A stretch of DNA of 16,998 nucleotides from an uncultured Aquimonas sp. (GTDB taxonomy: Bacteria; Pseudomonadota; Gammaproteobacteria; Xanthomonadales; Xanthomonadaceae), in NCBI RefSeq assembly GCF_937888285.1, contig NZ_CALART010000102.1:1-16998 (forward strand). The letters are read 5' to 3'. The translations under genes were made by a program, and so were the position numbers. Numbering within the stretch: position 1 is the stretch's first letter; the number at the start of each line of letters is the position of its first letter. Of this stretch, positions 14,824 to 16,998 are shown in pieces. Below the pieces are notes generated by a model. It was not told where the DNA came from and made no database searches. It was given only the letters and a program-made list of their open reading frames with translations.

Positions 14824-15816
14824 TTACACCGCCACCGCATCCAGCACGCCTTCCACCACCCAGTCGGTGCTGCGGCCCTCAGCCTCCGCCGCAAACGACA
14901 GCAGCAGGCGGTGGCGCAGCACCGGCTTGGCCAGCGCGCGGATGTCCTCGCGGGTGACGGCGAGACGGCCCTGCAGCAGAGCTCGGGCCTTGGCCGCCAG
15001 CACCAGCGACTGCCCGGCGCGCGGGCCGGCGCCGAAGCGCAGGGCCTGGTTGACGCGCTCGGGGGCATCGCTGCCGGGGCGGGTGGCGCGCACGAGCCGT
15101 GCGATCCAGCGGGTCAGCTCGGGCTCGATGTGCACCTCGCGGGTCAGTGCCTGCAGCTCGATCAGTTCGTTCGCCTCCATCACCGCCGGTGGTGCTTCGC
15201 CGCTGCGGCCGGTGGTGAGATCGAGGATGGCGATTTCCTCATCCAGGCTCGGATAGTCGACGCGGATGTAGAGCAGGAAGCGGTCGAGCTGGGCTTCGGG
15301 CAGGGGATAGGTGCCGGCCTGCTCCAGCGGGTTCTGCGTGGCCAACACGAAGAAGGGGCGGGGCAATTCGAAGGTCTGGCCGGCGGTGCTGACGGTGCGC
15401 TCCTGCATCGCTTCCAGCAGGGCGGCCTGGGTCTTGGGTGGTGTGCGGTTCAGTTCGTCGGCCAGCAGCAGATGGGTGAACACCGGACCCGGCTGGAACT
15501 TGAACACGCGTTTGCCGGTGCCGTGGTCTTCCTCCAGCACCTCGGTGCCGAGGATGTCGCTCGGCATCAGATCCGGCGTGAACTGGATGCGGTGGAAGTC
15601 GAGCTTCAGGGCCTGGCCCAGGCTGCGGATCAGCAGGGTCTTGCCCAGGCCCGGCACGCCTTCGAGCAGGCAGTGGCCGCCGGCGAGCAGCGCGATCAGC
15701 AACTGCTCGACCACCTCGGCCTGGCCGACCACGGCGCGGGCGATGGCCTTCTTCAGCGCATCGAGGCGTTCGAGGCGCGCGGCGAGGCTGGCTTCATCCA
15801 GGGCGATGGCGTTCAT
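14824..15816 (-). CDS. MoxR-family AAA+ ATPase
   Basis: This 330-residue cytoplasmic ATPase likely remodels or activates the other operon products. The Walker A motif is GVPGLGKT (53-60), and Walker B is LLLADE (116-121), followed by LNRTPPKTQAALLEAMQE. Sensor-1-like ATQNP is at about 159-163, followed by EQAGTYPLPEAQLDRF, a strong signature of the MoxR subfamily. The C-terminal lid domain is complete and the length is typical. It starts three bases after the DUF4159 stop, so these two genes are coupled. The 3' side is cut off from DUF58 by the repeat array, although MoxR and DUF58 genes are usually adjacent or overlapping. Confidence 0.95.
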   Translation of the reverse strand: MNAIALDEASLAARLERLDALKKAIARAVVGQAEVVEQLLIALLAGGHCLLEGVPGLGKTLLIRSLGQALKLDFHRIQFTPDLMPSDILGTEVLEEDHGTGKRVFKFQPGPVFTHLLLADELNRTPPKTQAALLEAMQERTVSTAGQTFELPRPFFVLATQNPLEQAGTYPLPEAQLDRFLLYIRVDYPSLDEEIAILDLTTGRSGEAPPAVMEANELIELQALTREVHIEPELTRWIARLVRATRPGSDAPERVNQALRFGAGPRAGQSLVLAAKARALLQGRLAVTREDIRALAKPVLRHRLLLSFAAEAEGRSTDWVVEGVLDAVAV

Positions 15817-15819
15817 GGC

Positions 15820-16524
15820 TCATCCGTTGAGTGCGTACATCACGATGTTGACGGCGAAGCGGGTGTTGTCCTCGGCGAGCCAGCGCTTGTTGCGCCAGTC
15901 GTAGTCCCATTCGCAGCCGTAGTCCTTGTTGCTGTAGAGCACGCCGAGCCGACCCTCGTGCTCGATGCCCTTGAGATAGTCGTGCACCAGGTCATCGCCC
16001 CAGCCGTTCAGCTCGAAGCTCGTCGTCGGCGGGCCGTCGAACTTGAAGAAGCTCGAATAGACCGGGTGCGTGTTGGGCAGCTTGACCAGCGCGCGCGGGC
16101 CGAAGATGGCCGCCATCTCGGCCTCGAAGCTGCGCGCGAACAGGCCGTCGATATCGTGGTTGCAGTCATCCACGAAGACGAAGCCACCGCGCCGCACATA
16201 GGCCTCGAAGTTGCGCCGCTCGTCGGGATCGAACTCGACCAGCTTGTGGCCCGACAGATAGCAGAACGGCGCCTCCAGCATCCGCGGATCGGCCAATGGG
16301 ATGACCCGCTCGACCGGGTCGACGCGCAGGCCGGTGTAGTCGATCAGCGAGGTGATCAGGTTCGACGGCATGCGCTGGTCCACGTCCCAGTTGCCCGAGG
16401 CGTACATCAGCCGGGTGAACCAGAAGTCGTACTCGCCCTCGATCGGCTGGAACGCGCGAGCACGCGACGCGGCGAGAGCGGCGAAGGTGGCGGTGCTGAG
16501 CTTTAGGAAGTGGCGGCGGAGCAT
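15820..16524 (-). CDS. DUF4159 protein with twin-arginine signal, first gene of the operon
   Basis: This 234-residue protein begins with a twin-arginine signal: RRHFLK at residues 3-8, a hydrophobic stretch (STATFAALAA) and a cleavage-like site ASRARA-FQ near 24. It would be exported folded to the periplasm. The mature part matches the DUF4159 pattern, with FWFTRLMYASGNWDVDQR, a glutamine-amidotransferase-like core (LAD..MLEAPFCYLSGH and RRGGFVFVDDCNHD) and a C-terminal WDYDWRNKRW. No catalytic triad is evident. ATG 16524 was chosen because it places the Tat motif at the N-terminus; the longer frame to 16665 would translate repeats. No Shine-Dalgarno is visible, and a family-D repeat begins 10 bases upstream. 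Confidence 0.88.
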   Translation of the reverse strand: MLRRHFLKLSTATFAALAASRARAFQPIEGEYDFWFTRLMYASGNWDVDQRMPSNLITSLIDYTGLRVDPVERVIPLADPRMLEAPFCYLSGHKLVEFDPDERRNFEAYVRRGGFVFVDDCNHDIDGLFARSFEAEMAAIFGPRALVKLPNTHPVYSSFFKFDGPPTTSFELNGWGDDLVHDYLKGIEHEGRLGVLYSNKDYGCEWDYDWRNKRWLAEDNTRFAVNIVMYALNG

Positions 16525-16534
16525 TGGTTGGAGC

Positions 16535-16564
16535 CGGGATTCGGGATTGGGGATTCGGGATTCG
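16535..16564. repeat. Family D repeat next to a start codon
   Basis: This is the reverse-complement form of the AATCCCG tract, with heptamers reading GGGATTC and GGGATTG. It lies 10 bases upstream of the DUF4159 start codon and would be in the 5' untranslated region of the operon mRNA. Confidence 0.85.
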
Positions 16565-16610
16565 TAAGAGCTGGGTTGCGGTGTTGCGTAGGGTGCGGCA
16601 CTTCCTTCAG

Positions 16611-16645
16611 CCCCTCTCCCACTGGGAGAGGGGTTGGGGAGAGGG
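16611..16645. repeat. Family E CCCCTCTCCC hairpin repeat
   Basis: CCCCTCTCCC, an ACT loop and GGGAGAGGGG form a perfect 10-bp stem at 16611-16633, followed by TTGGGGAGAGGG. The motif, often translated as PSPSGRG, is a common dispersed repeat in xanthomonads and other proteobacteria. It is not followed by a T-run. Confidence 0.85.
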
Positions 16646-16848
16646 CCGGGCGGAGCGCGTGCCACGAACTTCGCCGAGCGCCAACTGTTGTCGCTTTCAG
16701 CGGCCCCTCATTCCGTAGAGCGGATAGGAAAGAGAGATCTCGACTGCTCCGGCGTTGCTAGATCCGCGTTGCATTCAGCTTCGCTTCCAGCTGGTCCTCC
16801 CGACATCAACCTCCAAGTACCCGTCCAGCTCTCCACGAAGCGCACCGC

Positions 16849-16887
16849 GCTCTTGCGGGCAGGAGCCCGCGCTCTTCCCGGGGCCCC
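16849..16887 (-). repeat. Family F palindromic repeat, right copy
   Basis: This is the inverted counterpart of 8-47, with the same AAGAGC, GCGGGCTCCTGCCCGC, AAGAGC and GGGGCCCC parts. The two copies lie about 16.8 kb apart in opposite orientations. Confidence 0.7.
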
Positions 16888-16926
16888 TCGGTAGCGGCGG
16901 GAGGCGGTCGAATCGCCCGCAGGGTT

Positions 16927-16983
16927 GCCCGCAGGGATGCGGGCAAGGTTTTCGACAGGCCAGGGATGGCCTGTCCGAAAACC
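16927..16983. repeat. Two adjacent hairpins sharing an AGGGAT loop
   Basis: The first hairpin is GCCCGC AGGGAT GCGGGC (16927-16944). The second, starting two bases later (16947-16983), pairs GGTTTTCG ACAGGCC with GGCCTGT C CGAAAACC around AGGGAT, with one bulged C. The half-site GCCCGCAGGG is also directly repeated just upstream (16915-16924). The shared loop with different stems suggests one structural repeat family with compensating changes. Confidence 0.65.
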
Positions 16984-16998
16984 CCGACCGACTCACGC

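Larger units (their letters stand above)
16525..16998. other. Gene-free right end with four kinds of repeat
   Basis: No supported gene lies upstream of the operon in this window. The region holds family D (16535-16564), family E (16611-16645), the family-F right copy (16849-16887) and two AGGGAT-loop hairpins (16927-16983). The operon promoter should lie here, probably in 16646-16848, but I could not recognise convincing -35/-10 boxes. In the stretch 16646-16848 I see no other structure. Confidence 0.5.

Noticed and set aside
14352..15068. 238-residue minus-strand frame across the array and the MoxR 3' end
   Set aside because: It is out of frame with the MoxR gene and contains repeated translations of the palindrome (IGWALAH, RWARAHP), so it is not a gene.
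16611..16633. Intrinsic terminator
   Set aside because: The stem is perfect, but no T-run follows on either strand, and the sequence matches a dispersed repeat family.
16775..16996. Small minus-strand frame at the right end
   Set aside because: It is composed mainly of hairpin and family-F sequence, with no domain or start signal.

Overview
The window is high-G+C bacterial DNA. Its gene content is a TPR-GGDEF diguanylate cyclase, hemD, a YiiD-C-type thioesterase, mutM, a fatty acid desaturase, an EF-hand protein and a MoxR/DUF58/BatA-type operon. Together with dense short palindromic repeats, this suggests a gammaproteobacterium of the Lysobacterales (Xanthomonadales) type. The lineage is inferred from gene style; no ribosomal or marker gene is present to prove it.

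Left part (1-7020): the first 342 bases carry repeats only, including a (CAACAG)9 microsatellite. Two minus-strand genes follow, the diguanylate cyclase (343-2376) and hemD (2500-3303). The thioesterase (3345-3842) diverges from hemD and runs directly into a likely small gene (3860-4045). A repeat-filled gap leads to mutM on the minus strand (4512-5324). The desaturase (5414-6619) diverges from mutM and is followed by a secreted three-EF-hand protein (6673-7020).

Right part (7339-16524): six minus-strand genes form one operon, transcribed from right to left: DUF4159 protein (Tat signal), MoxR AAA+ ATPase, DUF58 protein, BatA-domain membrane protein, large DUF4175-like membrane protein, and a membrane protein with a possible glutamine-amidotransferase-like fold. 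Four junctions are tight, three of them ATGA start/stop overlaps. The exception is MoxR to DUF58, where 468 bases of palindromic repeats intervene. By analogy with Bat and MoxR systems, the products probably form an ATPase-driven, envelope-associated complex; their substrate is unknown.

The most striking feature is the repeat load. At least six families of short palindromic or low-complexity repeats occur. One of them (family A) has an 8-bp-stem palindrome plus a conserved one-sided tail containing CTCGCCTCGGT, usually arranged as head-out inverted pairs about 130-137 bases long. Repeats of three families also lie inside the three last genes of the operon, in frame and in linker segments, so they are translated into protein. 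No IS transposase, CRISPR array, tRNA or rRNA was seen.
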